Assembly: GCA_022601445.1 (NCBI GenBank)
Contig: JAJACP010000001.1
Location: 263,684-327,683 of the forward strand
Direction of reading: 5' to 3'
Length of the DNA: 64,000 bases
Source of the DNA: Chlamydiales bacterium
GTDB lineage: Bacteria > Chlamydiota > Chlamydiia > Chlamydiales > JAAKFR01
Part shown: piece by piece, positions 46,684 through 55,237 of the stretch
Layout of the letters: every line of letters starts with the position of its first letter
Numbering within the stretch: position 1 is the first letter of the stretch
Translations under genes and position numbers: made by a program
The notes under the pieces: model-generated
The model's database searches: none
What the model was told of the DNA's origin: nothing
What the model saw: only the letters and a program-made list of their open reading frames with translations

Positions 46684-49154
46684 TTCACTACGAAATTGAG
46701 TAGCTTATTCGGCACAAAAATTACCTTAACCACTTCGCCTGTCAAATGCTTCGTAACCGCAGGATCTTCTTTGGCCAATTGGACAATCACCTCTTGAGTT
46801 TGATCCTTAGGAAGCTCAAAACGGCCGCGCACCTTTCCATTCACCTGCACCACGTAGGTGACCTTCTCTTGTACTAAAAAGCGCGGATCGGCCTTCGGCC
46901 AAGGATAGTGAGCAAGCACCTCTGTCTCGCCTAAATGGGCCCACAACTCTTCTGCCATGTGTGGAGCCAGCGGTGAGAGGACCTGAACAGCCATTTTTAC
47001 CGCCTCTTTGGGATAGCTAGATAATTTTGTGAAGTGGTTGAGAAACTCCATCATCTTGGAAATGGCCGTGTTAAACAGCAGCTTCTCAATGTCTCCTGTC
47101 ACTCCATCGACCAAGCGATGCGCAAGTCGCATCCCCTCTTCTGAGGGGGTATGGCTCACCTTATCCGATACGGCCATCTCAAAAAAGCGGTTAAGGAAAC
47201 GGCGACATCCACTCACACCATTTGTATTCCACACCTTCTCCTTCTCAATCGGTCCCATAAACATAGAGTAGAGACGGAGCGCATCGGCTCCAAACTCCTC
47301 AATAATCTCATCAGGAGAGACTCCATTGAGCTTCGATTTGGACATTTTCTCAATCTGAGAACGGAGCTCCTCTCCACTCTCCCAATGGAAGTACTTTCCT
47401 TCTCGCTCGACGACCTCTTCAGTGTCTACATAAACGCCCCCCTCCTTTTGAAAGGCACGCGCGACAACCAAACCTTGATTGACAAGCCGCTTGAAAGGCT
47501 CAACTCCACTCACCAGACCACAATCGTAGAGCACCTTATGCCAAAAACGGGCATAGAGAAGGTGGAGTACAGCGTGCTCAGCTCCCCCCACATACATGTC
47601 GACTGGCATCCAGTACTTCTCTTTTTCAGGATCCCAAGCGGCGCTCTCATTGTGTGGATCGCAAAAACGGAGATAATACCAGCACGAGCCAGCCCATTGC
47701 GGCATCGTATTGGTTTCGCGCACAGCCGGCTTTCCGCTTTTTGGATCGACAAGCGTCATCCACTCTTTGGCCTTAGCCAGCGGGCTTTGTCCCGTTGGGC
47801 ACGGTTTATACTCTTCAACTTCAGGCGCTTCTAACGGCAACTCATCCAACTCTAGTGCGCGTGCGCTCCCATCTTCGAAATGGAGAATAGGAAACGGCTC
47901 GCCCCAGTAACGTTGCCGAGAAAAAAGCCAGTCGCGCAGCTTATAGTTCACAGCCTTTCTCCCCATTCCACTCTTTTCTAACCAAGCCGTCGTCTCTGTA
48001 ATCGCCTCTTCAACAGTCAATCCGTTGAGATCGAGCGCTCCATGCGCGCTATTGATCACCCGATTCTCCTCATCGAGCACAGGCTGAATGGGCAAATTAA
48101 ACTGCCCGGCAAACTCCTGGTCACGGCTATCGTGCGCAGGAACTGCCATCACAGCGCCCGTCCCATAGCCCATGAGAACGTAATCAGCCACCCAAATCGG
48201 TATCTTCTCTTCGGTCACCGGATTGAGGGCGTAGCCACCGGTAAAGACTCCTGTTTTCTCTTTTGCCAGCTCACTCCGCTCTAGGTCACTCTTCTCTGCC
48301 GTTGTTTTCTGATAATGGTGAACCGCCTTCCTCTTCTCTTCGGTTGTCACCTGTTCAACCAAAGGATGCTCAGGAGAGAGCACCATATAGGTCACTCCAA
48401 AAAGCGTGTGCGCGCAGGTGGTAAAGACACTTAAATGCTCTTGGCTCCCCTCAAGGGGAAAGTCCACTGTCGCCCCCACGCTTCTGCCAATCCAGTTGCG
48501 TTGCAACCGCTTCAGCCCTTCTGGCCAATCGACCGAGTCGAGATCCTCCAGCAGGCGATCCGCATAAGCCGTGATTTTCAGCACCCATTGCTTCAATGGG
48601 CGCCTCTCCACAGGATGTCCCCCCTCTTTTGACCGCCCCTCTTCAATCTCTTCATTAGCCAGCACCGTTCCCAAAGCGGGGCACCAATTAACCAGCATAT
48701 CGGCTTGATAAGCCAGTCCCCTCTCATAGAGCTTCGTGAAGATCCACTGCGTCCATTTATAGTACTTAGGATCGCTCGTCATCACCTCTCGATCCCAGTC
48801 ATAGGCGTAGCCGATCGCTTGAAGCTGGCTCTTAAAATTTTTGATATTATGGAGCGTCGTGTCAGCAGGGTGGGTTCCGGTGCGGATTGCATATTGCTCA
48901 GCTGGCAAACCAAAGCTATCCCATCCCATAGGGTGCAGCACCGAAAAGCCCTGCGCCAGCTTGTATCTAGCTAAAACATCTGTAGCGGTGTAGCCAACCA
49001 GATGGCCCACATGAAGCCCTGCACCTGATGGGTAGGGAAACATATCCAGAACGTAGTATTTGGGTTTTTTGGGATCTTCTGCGGCCCTAAAAAGGTTGTG
49101 TTCAAGCCACTGTTTTTGCCACTTCTTTTCAATTAAATGGGGATCGTATTTCAT
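46680..49154 (-). CDS. leuS: Leucyl-tRNA synthetase
   Basis: This 824-residue class I synthetase has the HIGH-type motif PYPSGAGLHVGHLVGYTATD near residue 40. The editing domain is at about 220-410 (MAVPAHDSRDQEFA). A Leu-specific insertion region follows, then KMSKSKLNGVSPDEI at about 620 (KMSKS). The anticodon-binding and C-terminal domains end the protein (YVVQVNGKVRGRFELPKDQTQ). Length is in the bacterial range (about 800-880). It is the first gene of the leuS-waaA pair. Confidence 0.98.
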   Translation of the reverse strand: MKYDPHLIEKKWQKQWLEHNLFRAAEDPKKPKYYVLDMFPYPSGAGLHVGHLVGYTATDVLARYKLAQGFSVLHPMGWDSFGLPAEQYAIRTGTHPADTTLHNIKNFKSQLQAIGYAYDWDREVMTSDPKYYKWTQWIFTKLYERGLAYQADMLVNWCPALGTVLANEEIEEGRSKEGGHPVERRPLKQWVLKITAYADRLLEDLDSVDWPEGLKRLQRNWIGRSVGATVDFPLEGSQEHLSVFTTCAHTLFGVTYMVLSPEHPLVEQVTTEEKRKAVHHYQKTTAEKSDLERSELAKEKTGVFTGGYALNPVTEEKIPIWVADYVLMGYGTGAVMAVPAHDSRDQEFAGQFNLPIQPVLDEENRVINSAHGALDLNGLTVEEAITETTAWLEKSGMGRKAVNYKLRDWLFSRQRYWGEPFPILHFEDGSARALELDELPLEAPEVEEYKPCPTGQSPLAKAKEWMTLVDPKSGKPAVRETNTMPQWAGSCWYYLRFCDPHNESAAWDPEKEKYWMPVDMYVGGAEHAVLHLLYARFWHKVLYDCGLVSGVEPFKRLVNQGLVVARAFQKEGGVYVDTEEVVEREGKYFHWESGEELRSQIEKMSKSKLNGVSPDEIIEEFGADALRLYSMFMGPIEKEKVWNTNGVSGCRRFLNRFFEMAVSDKVSHTPSEEGMRLAHRLVDGVTGDIEKLLFNTAISKMMEFLNHFTKLSSYPKEAVKMAVQVLSPLAPHMAEELWAHLGETEVLAHYPWPKADPRFLVQEKVTYVVQVNGKVRGRFELPKDQTQEVIVQLAKEDPAVTKHLTGEVVKVIFVPNKLLNFVVK

Positions 49155-49190
49155 GAGCAGGAGAGTAGCAGAGCCGCAAATAAAAAAAAA

Positions 49191-49216
49191 CCGCAGATGG
49201 ATTTTCCCATCTACGG
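49191..49216 (-). terminator. Rho-independent terminator of the 625-residue Inc-like gene
   Basis: A 10-bp stem with one mismatch (CCGCAGATGG / CCATCTACGG) closes a six-base loop. On the minus strand it is followed by nine T residues. It lies 16 bp past the stop of the gene at 49232 and separates it from leuS. Confidence 0.85.
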
Positions 49217-49231
49217 CTTAAAAATAAACAA

Positions 49232-51109
49232 CTAAGAAGTACGCATAGCGCTTAAGTCCAAATTGGGCTTGGTGAGCCCAAGTGGAGGCTTCCATGCGTC
49301 CCACGCCGCGACAGCCTGTTGCTTGAGCTCGTCTTTTGCTGTTTCTTGTAGCAGCAGCTTTAGCAAAGCTACCAGTCGTGGCTTTCCAGGTTTCACACTG
49401 CTGTCCAACACAGCAAGGTGATGCACGGCTTGTGGTCCAAATTGGTCCAGAAAAGCGACGATAAGAGGATAGTTTTCATCCTCAGTAACCGCTTTTTTGA
49501 ATGCCTGCGGGTGATCTTTGTACCTCTCTACAAGGCCTGACTGGGCGACTGCTGAGCTTATCTCAGCACTATCTGTCAGCGCAGCTAGCTCAGTAAGCGT
49601 AGCTTTTGCTTTAGCTGGATATGAGTTATATTCTACTGTCATTTGCTTGCGAGCCGTTTGGCGTGCAGTATCATCCGCATGCGTATTAAAGGTCTTAAGC
49701 AAGGGAACTCTTTTTTCCACATCCGCATGAACAACTGCATATCCAAAAAATTCAGGGTAACGCGCATACTGAATGATGAGTGCATCTGGGTATGGGCTTG
49801 TTAGCTGGCCAAATGTCTGCTTAAAGCACCCCATAATTAAATCGAAATTTTTTGGATTAGCAGATTTTTTTGCAGAAACAGCAGGTAATGCCTCAAGGAA
49901 TGCAGCACGTTCAGGCATGCTCATTGCAACATAGCATGAGACTAGCATCCGGGCAGTAACACTCTCCTCCCCACTAAGAGCCGCTACTTGAGCTGGCTGG
50001 GTTTTCAGCGCCAAAACAAAATCCGTTACCACCTGGTTTTCGACTGCTTTGAGGACAAAAGCTTGATACTCCTCTTGGTTCAGCTTAGCCACAAGAGCTA
50101 CCCGCTGATTAGCATCTAACTTCTTGGCTAGTGCGATTTGTTGCTCCGGTGTGCAGCCAGCAATGCGCAGATCGTCTGTAAGGGGAGCCACAGCAAACGC
50201 ATAGTCGTCAATTTGGCTAACGGCTTCGGCCACAAGGGCTGTATACTGGCCGTCGTTGAGATGACCAAGAAGGGCTCTGCGCCCAGCTTCGTCTAATCCA
50301 CTCAATACAACCAGCTGATACGTAGGACTGCAACCAGCAATCCGCGAATCCTGACCAAGCGCCGGGAGTAGAGAAGAAGCGTTCTCGTCATCCACAACTT
50401 TCTGTACGAGCGCTGCGAACGTGTCATCTGAAAAAGCGCGGACCGCATCTGCCACAATGGAATCTGCCACATTCATTAAAGTAGCTAATTGCTGATCCAC
50501 GTCTGTCAAAGTCTGAAAATCTTCATGTTGAGCGATGGCTTCTAGAATCGGTTGATTGTTTGCTTGGTCACCCTGTAGAGCAATTGTCACAAACTGGGCA
50601 AACGACTCACCTCGCATGTGGCGCAGCACCTCTTGCACAACCTCACGTCTTAATCCTTGTTGACGCATCACTTCAATAATGTCAGTATGCTGGATCTGAA
50701 CTCGACTCTCGGTCTGATAATCTCTATCCAAACGCCGTTTTTTGACTGCGGTATGGATCACAAAAGCCACACTGAAGACAACGAGCCCAATAGAGAGCGT
50801 CCCACATGCCACACCTCCATAAAAAGTGAGCATATTTGTCGGGCCACCGCTGGTTGCAATCAGAGAAGCCGCGCCTACAGCTGCAATCACAGCCAGAGCA
50901 ACCACCAGAACAACTGTATAGTTACAATCGCGGTTTTTGGTACGGATAGACTCATTTCGAGTCGCAACCAATCTGTTGTGCTGATCGACATATGCTTGAA
51001 TGGTGTGGGGGTTCTCTTCGCCATCGAGCTGAACACGGATAGCAGCTAGGTCACGGATGGGTACCCCATACTGGACAGCTGCAGCTGAATCACCGGATGA
51101 TGCCATCAT
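49232..51109 (-). CDS. Inc-like membrane protein with helical tandem repeats
   Basis: The protein has 625 residues. A bilobed hydrophobic segment (about 65-87 and 93-118) sits near the N-terminus, the hallmark of chlamydial inclusion-membrane proteins. The soluble part (about 165-400) holds degenerate repeats of about 58 residues. Each has an [S/T/Q/E]F/Y.ALV..AV start, a D.RIAGC(S/T)P..Q centre (two clear copies) and an L.A..R.ALL..LN end. About three and a half copies can be lined up. The C-terminal third is also helical. AAGGAG precedes the ATG. Function unknown; exposure to host cytosol is inferred from the Inc-like topology. Confidence 0.65.
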   Translation of the reverse strand: MMASSGDSAAAVQYGVPIRDLAAIRVQLDGEENPHTIQAYVDQHNRLVATRNESIRTKNRDCNYTVVLVVALAVIAAVGAASLIATSGGPTNMLTFYGGVACGTLSIGLVVFSVAFVIHTAVKKRRLDRDYQTESRVQIQHTDIIEVMRQQGLRREVVQEVLRHMRGESFAQFVTIALQGDQANNQPILEAIAQHEDFQTLTDVDQQLATLMNVADSIVADAVRAFSDDTFAALVQKVVDDENASSLLPALGQDSRIAGCSPTYQLVVLSGLDEAGRRALLGHLNDGQYTALVAEAVSQIDDYAFAVAPLTDDLRIAGCTPEQQIALAKKLDANQRVALVAKLNQEEYQAFVLKAVENQVVTDFVLALKTQPAQVAALSGEESVTARMLVSCYVAMSMPERAAFLEALPAVSAKKSANPKNFDLIMGCFKQTFGQLTSPYPDALIIQYARYPEFFGYAVVHADVEKRVPLLKTFNTHADDTARQTARKQMTVEYNSYPAKAKATLTELAALTDSAEISSAVAQSGLVERYKDHPQAFKKAVTEDENYPLIVAFLDQFGPQAVHHLAVLDSSVKPGKPRLVALLKLLLQETAKDELKQQAVAAWDAWKPPLGLTKPNLDLSAMRTS

Positions 51110-51188
51110 TTACTCCTTAAGATAATAATTTCAAATTAAAGACAAATTCTAACATAAAATTAGTATTAAGGAAATAATAAGAATTAAT

Positions 51189-51434
51189 TTAGCGCGATGT
51201 GGCAAAATAGAGAGCACACACTCCAGCCACCCATAGAGTGCCTAAAACAGCAGCTGAAATGCCGCCAGAAAGATAAAGAGAGCTGCCTAATTGATAGCCA
51301 ACGACTGCAAGTGTCAATGTGGCCAGAATCGCCAGAACAAATAGCAGACAACTATCTTTAATTTTGACATCCGTGACGGGTGCGTTGGATGGCGCATCCT
51401 TAATCTGTCTCTCTGCTAAAGCTGGTGTAGACAT
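51189..51434 (-). CDS. Small two-helix membrane protein (Inc-like)
   Basis: The protein has 81 residues from the ATG at 51434, which has AGGAG eight bases upstream. A charged N-terminal 30 residues is followed by two hydrophobic helices (about 29-50 and 54-76) and a two- or three-residue tail. This bilobed pattern is typical of small Inc proteins, but any small bitopic protein could show it. It lies between two other Inc-like genes on the same strand. Confidence 0.6.
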   Translation of the reverse strand: MSTPALAERQIKDAPSNAPVTDVKIKDSCLLFVLAILATLTLAVVGYQLGSSLYLSGGISAAVLGTLWVAGVCALYFATSR

Positions 51435-51508
51435 TGTATACACTCCTGTTAAACTTTATATTAACAGTTTAACAAAACAGTATTAAGGTTGTATTTAAAA
51501 TAATAATT

Positions 51509-51763
51509 TTATATGAGTCGTGAACCGAGCACCAGTGCAGTGAACATGGCTGTTACTCCTGCAAAAGTCAGAGCAAAACCGCTCATGCTGGCTGGAATGG
51601 TCCCAATGCCACAATACATAAGATAAATACCAATCAAGAGCATGCTCCCACCTAACAAGGAAAGCACCAGGGCGGTGGCCCTATCGACAGAAAGAGAAAA
51701 ACAGGTCTCTTGGGCTGATCTATGCGCGCAATAACAGGTTAGTAGTACTGGTGAAGATGCCAT
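51509..51763 (-). CDS. Small two-helix membrane protein (Inc-like)
   Basis: The protein has 84 residues. A cysteine-containing N-terminus (LLTCYCAHRSAQETC) precedes two hydrophobic helices (about 28-50 and 57-80) separated by a short GIGTIPAS turn. It shows no obvious sequence similarity to the 81-residue neighbour, only the same layout. The ribosome binding site is weak. It is transcribed divergently from rnr. Confidence 0.55.
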   Translation of the reverse strand: MASSPVLLTCYCAHRSAQETCFSLSVDRATALVLSLLGGSMLLIGIYLMYCGIGTIPASMSGFALTFAGVTAMFTALVLGSRLI

Positions 51764-51838
51764 AAGATTCTTACAGTGTAATGATTATTAAAAAATTGGC
51801 AAGTATTAAATAATAGCGTTTTGCTATACTCTCGATTT

Positions 51839-53692
51839 ATGAAACAAAAAAAAGCTGTTACGGGAACTCTGCGCGTTCATCATCGAGGATTTGGCTTTCT
51901 CGTTCCCGATGATCGTGCCACGCACCCCCAAGATATTTTTATCCCTAAACGGTTCACTAAAGGCGCTGTCGATGGAGACTCTGTCGAAGTGGAGATCAAT
52001 GGACGTTCCTTTTCTGAAAAAGGACCGGAGGGGCGCGTTGTCAAAATTGTCCGGCGAGGACGCGCGCATGTGGCAGGGACGATCACCTACGCCGCACAAA
52101 AAAAAGCGCTCTATGCCCACGTCCCCCTTCTGGGCGAAGAGAAGCAGATGCGGATTCTTCCCTCTGATGAGAGGGAGCTTGAGGTGGGCGATCGGATCAT
52201 GATCCATGTACAAGATTGGGGCTCACCCAAACGAGACAGCCTAGGAGAGATGAGCGCCTATATCGGGCATATCTCAGATCCGCGTTGCGATGTGCGTGCT
52301 GCTGTCGAAGAGTACGATCTAGATGATGCCTTTCCCTCCAAAACGTTGGATGAAGCCAAAGCATTTGGGACGCACGTGTCGGAAAAGGAGATCCAGAAAA
52401 GAGAGGATTTACGCAGTTTAGAGTGCATTACAATTGACCCGAAAACGGCCAAAGATTTTGACGATGCGCTTTCGATCGACAAAGATAAAAAAGGCCACTT
52501 TCATTTGGGTGTGCACATCGCCGATGTCTCCCATTATGTGAAAAGAGGGAGCTCGTTAGACCGTGAAGCGAGGCAAAGGTGCAACTCAGTCTACCTGCCG
52601 GGCACGGTTCTACCGATGCTACCCCATGAGCTTTCAAGCCATTTGTGTAGCTTAAAGCCTAAGGTCGACAGACTCTCAATTTCGGTGATGATGATCTTGG
52701 ATTCCACTGGAGAGCTCAAAAGCTATCGTATTACCCGTGCTGTCATCCATAGCAAAAAACGGTTCTCCTACGAGGAAGCTAAAGAGGTTTTGGATGGGAA
52801 CAAAAAGAGCCGCTTTAAACCTAATTTAAACTTGATGGTTGAATTGATGCGCTGTCTAAAAACCAAGCGGGCAGAGCGAGGAAGTATTGAGTTTGCACTG
52901 CCTGACACCTCGCTTGTGATTGATGCAAACGGGGTACCACAGGGAGTGGAGCTGGTCGAATACGATGTGACACACCAGCTTGTGGAGGAGTTTATGCTCA
53001 AAGCCAATGAAGTGGTGGCCATGCACTTAAGCAAGGAGGGTAAACCTCTCACGTTCCGTATCCACGAAGAGCCGAATCCAGAGAATATCAAAGAGTTTGC
53101 TGCCGTGGCCTCGGCGATGGGATTTGAGATTGGGAGTAAGCCGACAGCCGAAGAGCTCCAAAATTTATTTGATGCGGCGCGTGGAAGTCCTTTCGGGCAG
53201 TTTTTGGCGACACAATTTATCCGGAGCATGAAACTGGCGAGCTACTCAACGCAAAACGTAGGACATTATGGCCTTGGCTTAGAGCATTACACCCATTTTA
53301 CCAGCCCGATTCGGCGCTACATTGACTTGGTTGTGCATCGTCTTTTGTTTGAAAAAGTGGACGGGAAGGAGAATTTTGACCAGATTGCGCTGCTCTGCTC
53401 CGAAAAAGAGCGCCTCTCTAGCCGTGCAGAGAACTCGGTGATCTTGCTGAAAAAGCTCCGTATTTTAGAAACAACATTCGAAAAAGAGCCCAACCACACC
53501 TATAAGGCCGTGGTGACAACCATTAAGCCGTTTGGGTTTTCGTTTGAACTTTCCGAGCTGCTTTTAGAGGGCTTTATCCCCTTCTCCTCGCTAAATCGAA
53601 GGCGAAAGCGGTTTCAAACGGGTGACTCTCTGAAAGTAAAACCGGCGCAGATCGACCTGATTACAAAAGAGGTGGAATGGCAACTGGGCTAA
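51839..53692 (+). CDS. rnr: Ribonuclease R
   Basis: RNase R is a 3'-5' exonuclease that degrades structured RNA and defective rRNA. I use the ATG at 51839 (MKQKKAVTGTLRVHHRGFGFLVPDD), 617 residues, rather than a TTG six codons earlier. It has N-terminal cold-shock OB folds (about 1-140) and the RNB catalytic domain (about 185-520) with ITIDPKTAKDFDDALSID supplying the metal Asp cluster. HYGLGLEHYTHFTSPIRRYIDL follows, then a C-terminal S1 domain (about 545-615). The long basic tail of E. coli RNase R is absent. A TGCTATACT extended -10-like box sits just ahead of the start. Confidence 0.95.
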   Translation: MKQKKAVTGTLRVHHRGFGFLVPDDRATHPQDIFIPKRFTKGAVDGDSVEVEINGRSFSEKGPEGRVVKIVRRGRAHVAGTITYAAQKKALYAHVPLLGEEKQMRILPSDERELEVGDRIMIHVQDWGSPKRDSLGEMSAYIGHISDPRCDVRAAVEEYDLDDAFPSKTLDEAKAFGTHVSEKEIQKREDLRSLECITIDPKTAKDFDDALSIDKDKKGHFHLGVHIADVSHYVKRGSSLDREARQRCNSVYLPGTVLPMLPHELSSHLCSLKPKVDRLSISVMMILDSTGELKSYRITRAVIHSKKRFSYEEAKEVLDGNKKSRFKPNLNLMVELMRCLKTKRAERGSIEFALPDTSLVIDANGVPQGVELVEYDVTHQLVEEFMLKANEVVAMHLSKEGKPLTFRIHEEPNPENIKEFAAVASAMGFEIGSKPTAEELQNLFDAARGSPFGQFLATQFIRSMKLASYSTQNVGHYGLGLEHYTHFTSPIRRYIDLVVHRLLFEKVDGKENFDQIALLCSEKERLSSRAENSVILLKKLRILETTFEKEPNHTYKAVVTTIKPFGFSFELSELLLEGFIPFSSLNRRRKRFQTGDSLKVKPAQIDLITKEVEWQLG

Positions 53693-53721
53693 AATCTCCA
53701 AACTTGGTATAGAATTAAAAC

Positions 53722-54363
53722 ATGAAAAAATATTTTATCACGGGGCTGGTGATCCTCCTCCCGCTTGCGGTGACAATCGTCTTGGTTGCTTTTATCATCA
53801 ATCTGCTCACCAAGCCTTTTGTTGGGTTCATTGAACAGTTTCTAGTGGGGATTCCTTTTTTTGATAAGTATAGCGCGGCTATCCACATCATCTTGCAGAT
53901 CATCCTGCTCTTTGGTCTCTTTTTCTTTACCGTGCTTCTCGGCTTTTTAGCGCGGGTGGTGGTCTTTAAGTCGCTTTTGTCAGTCTATGACTATGTGCTG
54001 CACCGGATTCCGATTATCAAAACGGTCTATAAAGCGACCCAACAGGTGATCAAAACAATTTTTGGCACCACCTCACGTTCTTTCAAGCAAGTGGTGATGG
54101 TGCCTTTTCCCACAGAAGGCGCTTTTTGCATCGGCCTTGTCAGCAGCCCGGCCCCCTCTCTTTGCGAAAAGACAGTTGGTGTCCCTCTTGTCACCGTCTT
54201 TGTCCCGACAACACCTAACCCCACTTCGGGCTTTTTGATGATGTACAAAGAAGACGAGGTGATCTATCTCGATATGAAAATCGAAGAGGCATTCAAATAT
54301 ATTATTTCATGCGGTGTGATTACATCCGATGAGATCGATCTCCCTCCTGAAATTTCGCCTTGA
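53722..54363 (+). CDS. DUF502-family membrane protein
   Basis: The protein has 213 residues. Two membrane helices (about 5-28 and 52-78) are followed by the DUF502 core (YDYVLHRIPIIKTVYKATQQVIKTIF, VMVPFPTEGAFCIGLVSS, VFVPTTPNPTSGFLMMYKEDEVIYLDMKIEEAFKYIISCGV). Function is not known; the family is widespread in bacteria and plants. It follows rnr by 29 bp and is probably in the same transcript as the two small basic protein genes that follow. Confidence 0.88.
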   Translation: MKKYFITGLVILLPLAVTIVLVAFIINLLTKPFVGFIEQFLVGIPFFDKYSAAIHIILQIILLFGLFFFTVLLGFLARVVVFKSLLSVYDYVLHRIPIIKTVYKATQQVIKTIFGTTSRSFKQVVMVPFPTEGAFCIGLVSSPAPSLCEKTVGVPLVTVFVPTTPNPTSGFLMMYKEDEVIYLDMKIEEAFKYIISCGVITSDEIDLPPEISP

Positions 54364-54416
54364 GGTTTTTTAAGAAAAAAAGTAAGATCTTGCCTCTTTA
54401 TCGATGAGGTAGAACA

Positions 54417-54584
54417 ATGACACGAACCAGTAAACAGGAAGAGAGACGAGCCAGATCGCCTCGCAAACACAAGAAGCCTTCGGTTAAAACCGGACCTAAG
54501 AAAGACAATCTTCCGAGTGGATACAAGGAGCATGCGAATGCGCTCTCTACGGAAGCTAATGTTTTTATCCCAAAAGTTAAATAG
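54417..54584 (+). CDS. Very small basic protein, unknown function
   Basis: The gene encodes 55 residues, starting MTRTSKQEERRARSPRKHKK, so about a third of the N-terminal half is Lys or Arg. The C-terminal half (YKEHANALSTEANVFIPKVK) is less basic. GAGGT precedes the ATG by eight bases. It ends 9 bp before another tiny basic protein gene. C. trachomatis has small genes at the corresponding place (CT421.1/CT421.2, from memory). The basic composition suggests RNA or ribosome contact; that is inference. Confidence 0.65.
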   Translation: MTRTSKQEERRARSPRKHKKPSVKTGPKKDNLPSGYKEHANALSTEANVFIPKVK

Positions 54585-54593
54585 GTTATTAAA

Positions 54594-54755
54594 ATGTCAC
54601 GCCATAAAAGTTACGGAAAATCAAATAAAGGGGGCCAAAAGCGCAACGTGTTGAAACGTTTTGAGCGCATCGAGGTTCTCAAAAAGTTAGGTCGTTGGGA
54701 CAAAGAGAAAAACACACGCGCAACCGGACTTCCTAAAACACCTCCTATTGCCTAA
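54594..54755 (+). CDS. Small basic protein of the Chlamydiae/Verrucomicrobia type
   Basis: The gene encodes 53 residues: MSRHKSYGKSNKGGQKRNVLKRFERIEVLKKLGRW and a GLPKTPPIA ending. The RNVLKRFERIE core and the LPKT end match my memory of the TIGR04137 small basic protein found across Chlamydiae, Verrucomicrobia and relatives, which is often close to RNA genes and has no proven role. It lies 22 bp before the ybeY ATG, in the same direction. Confidence 0.8.
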   Translation: MSRHKSYGKSNKGGQKRNVLKRFERIEVLKKLGRWDKEKNTRATGLPKTPPIA

Positions 54756-54777
54756 TGCATCACCACCGTCTTCGGAC

Positions 54778-55227
54778 ATGAAGGTTCTGGTATTCAATCA
54801 ACAAGATGACTTGGCTATCCGGGTTGATTCGGTTAAGCCGGTTATCCAGCACCTTCTTACCCAAGAAAAACGAGCCACCGACGAGGTGGCTGTTTACTTT
54901 GTCTCCACACAGGAAATTTCCCATCTTCATCAGGAGTTTTTCAACGACTCCACTACAACAGATTGCATTTCTTTTCCTCTGGATCAAGAGGAAGAAACGG
55001 GCTACCATGTGCTCGGAGAAATTTTTATCTGTCCGATGACGGCTCTCGATTTTGTACAAAAAACAGGTGGAGACTGCTACCAAGAACTCACCCTCTATTT
55101 AGTGCATGGAATGCTCCACCTCATAGGATATGACGATATTGAAGAGAATAAACGTCTTGAAATGCGCGCAGCAGAAGCGCGCAACATGGAGCCGTTGATT
55201 CGACAAAAACTTCTTTTACGTGGATAA
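54778..55227 (+). CDS. ybeY: Endoribonuclease YbeY
   Basis: YbeY is a metal-dependent RNase for 16S rRNA 3' maturation and ribosome quality control. I use the ATG at 54778, giving 149 residues; a TTG ten codons earlier overlaps the previous gene. Family features are STTTDCISFPLD, LGEIFICP and the metal site HGMLHLIGYDD. His110 and His114 are present, but the third ligand position, normally His (GYDH), is Asp120. Length is typical. It is followed by the CBS-domain transporter gene. Confidence 0.9.
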   Translation: MKVLVFNQQDDLAIRVDSVKPVIQHLLTQEKRATDEVAVYFVSTQEISHLHQEFFNDSTTTDCISFPLDQEEETGYHVLGEIFICPMTALDFVQKTGGDCYQELTLYLVHGMLHLIGYDDIEENKRLEMRAAEARNMEPLIRQKLLLRG

Positions 55228-55237
55228 TGATGAGAAT

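Noticed and set aside
47151-47834. 227-codon plus-strand frame inside leuS
   Set aside because: It lies antisense to the conserved KMSKS-containing part of leucyl-tRNA synthetase and shows no domain or ribosome binding site.
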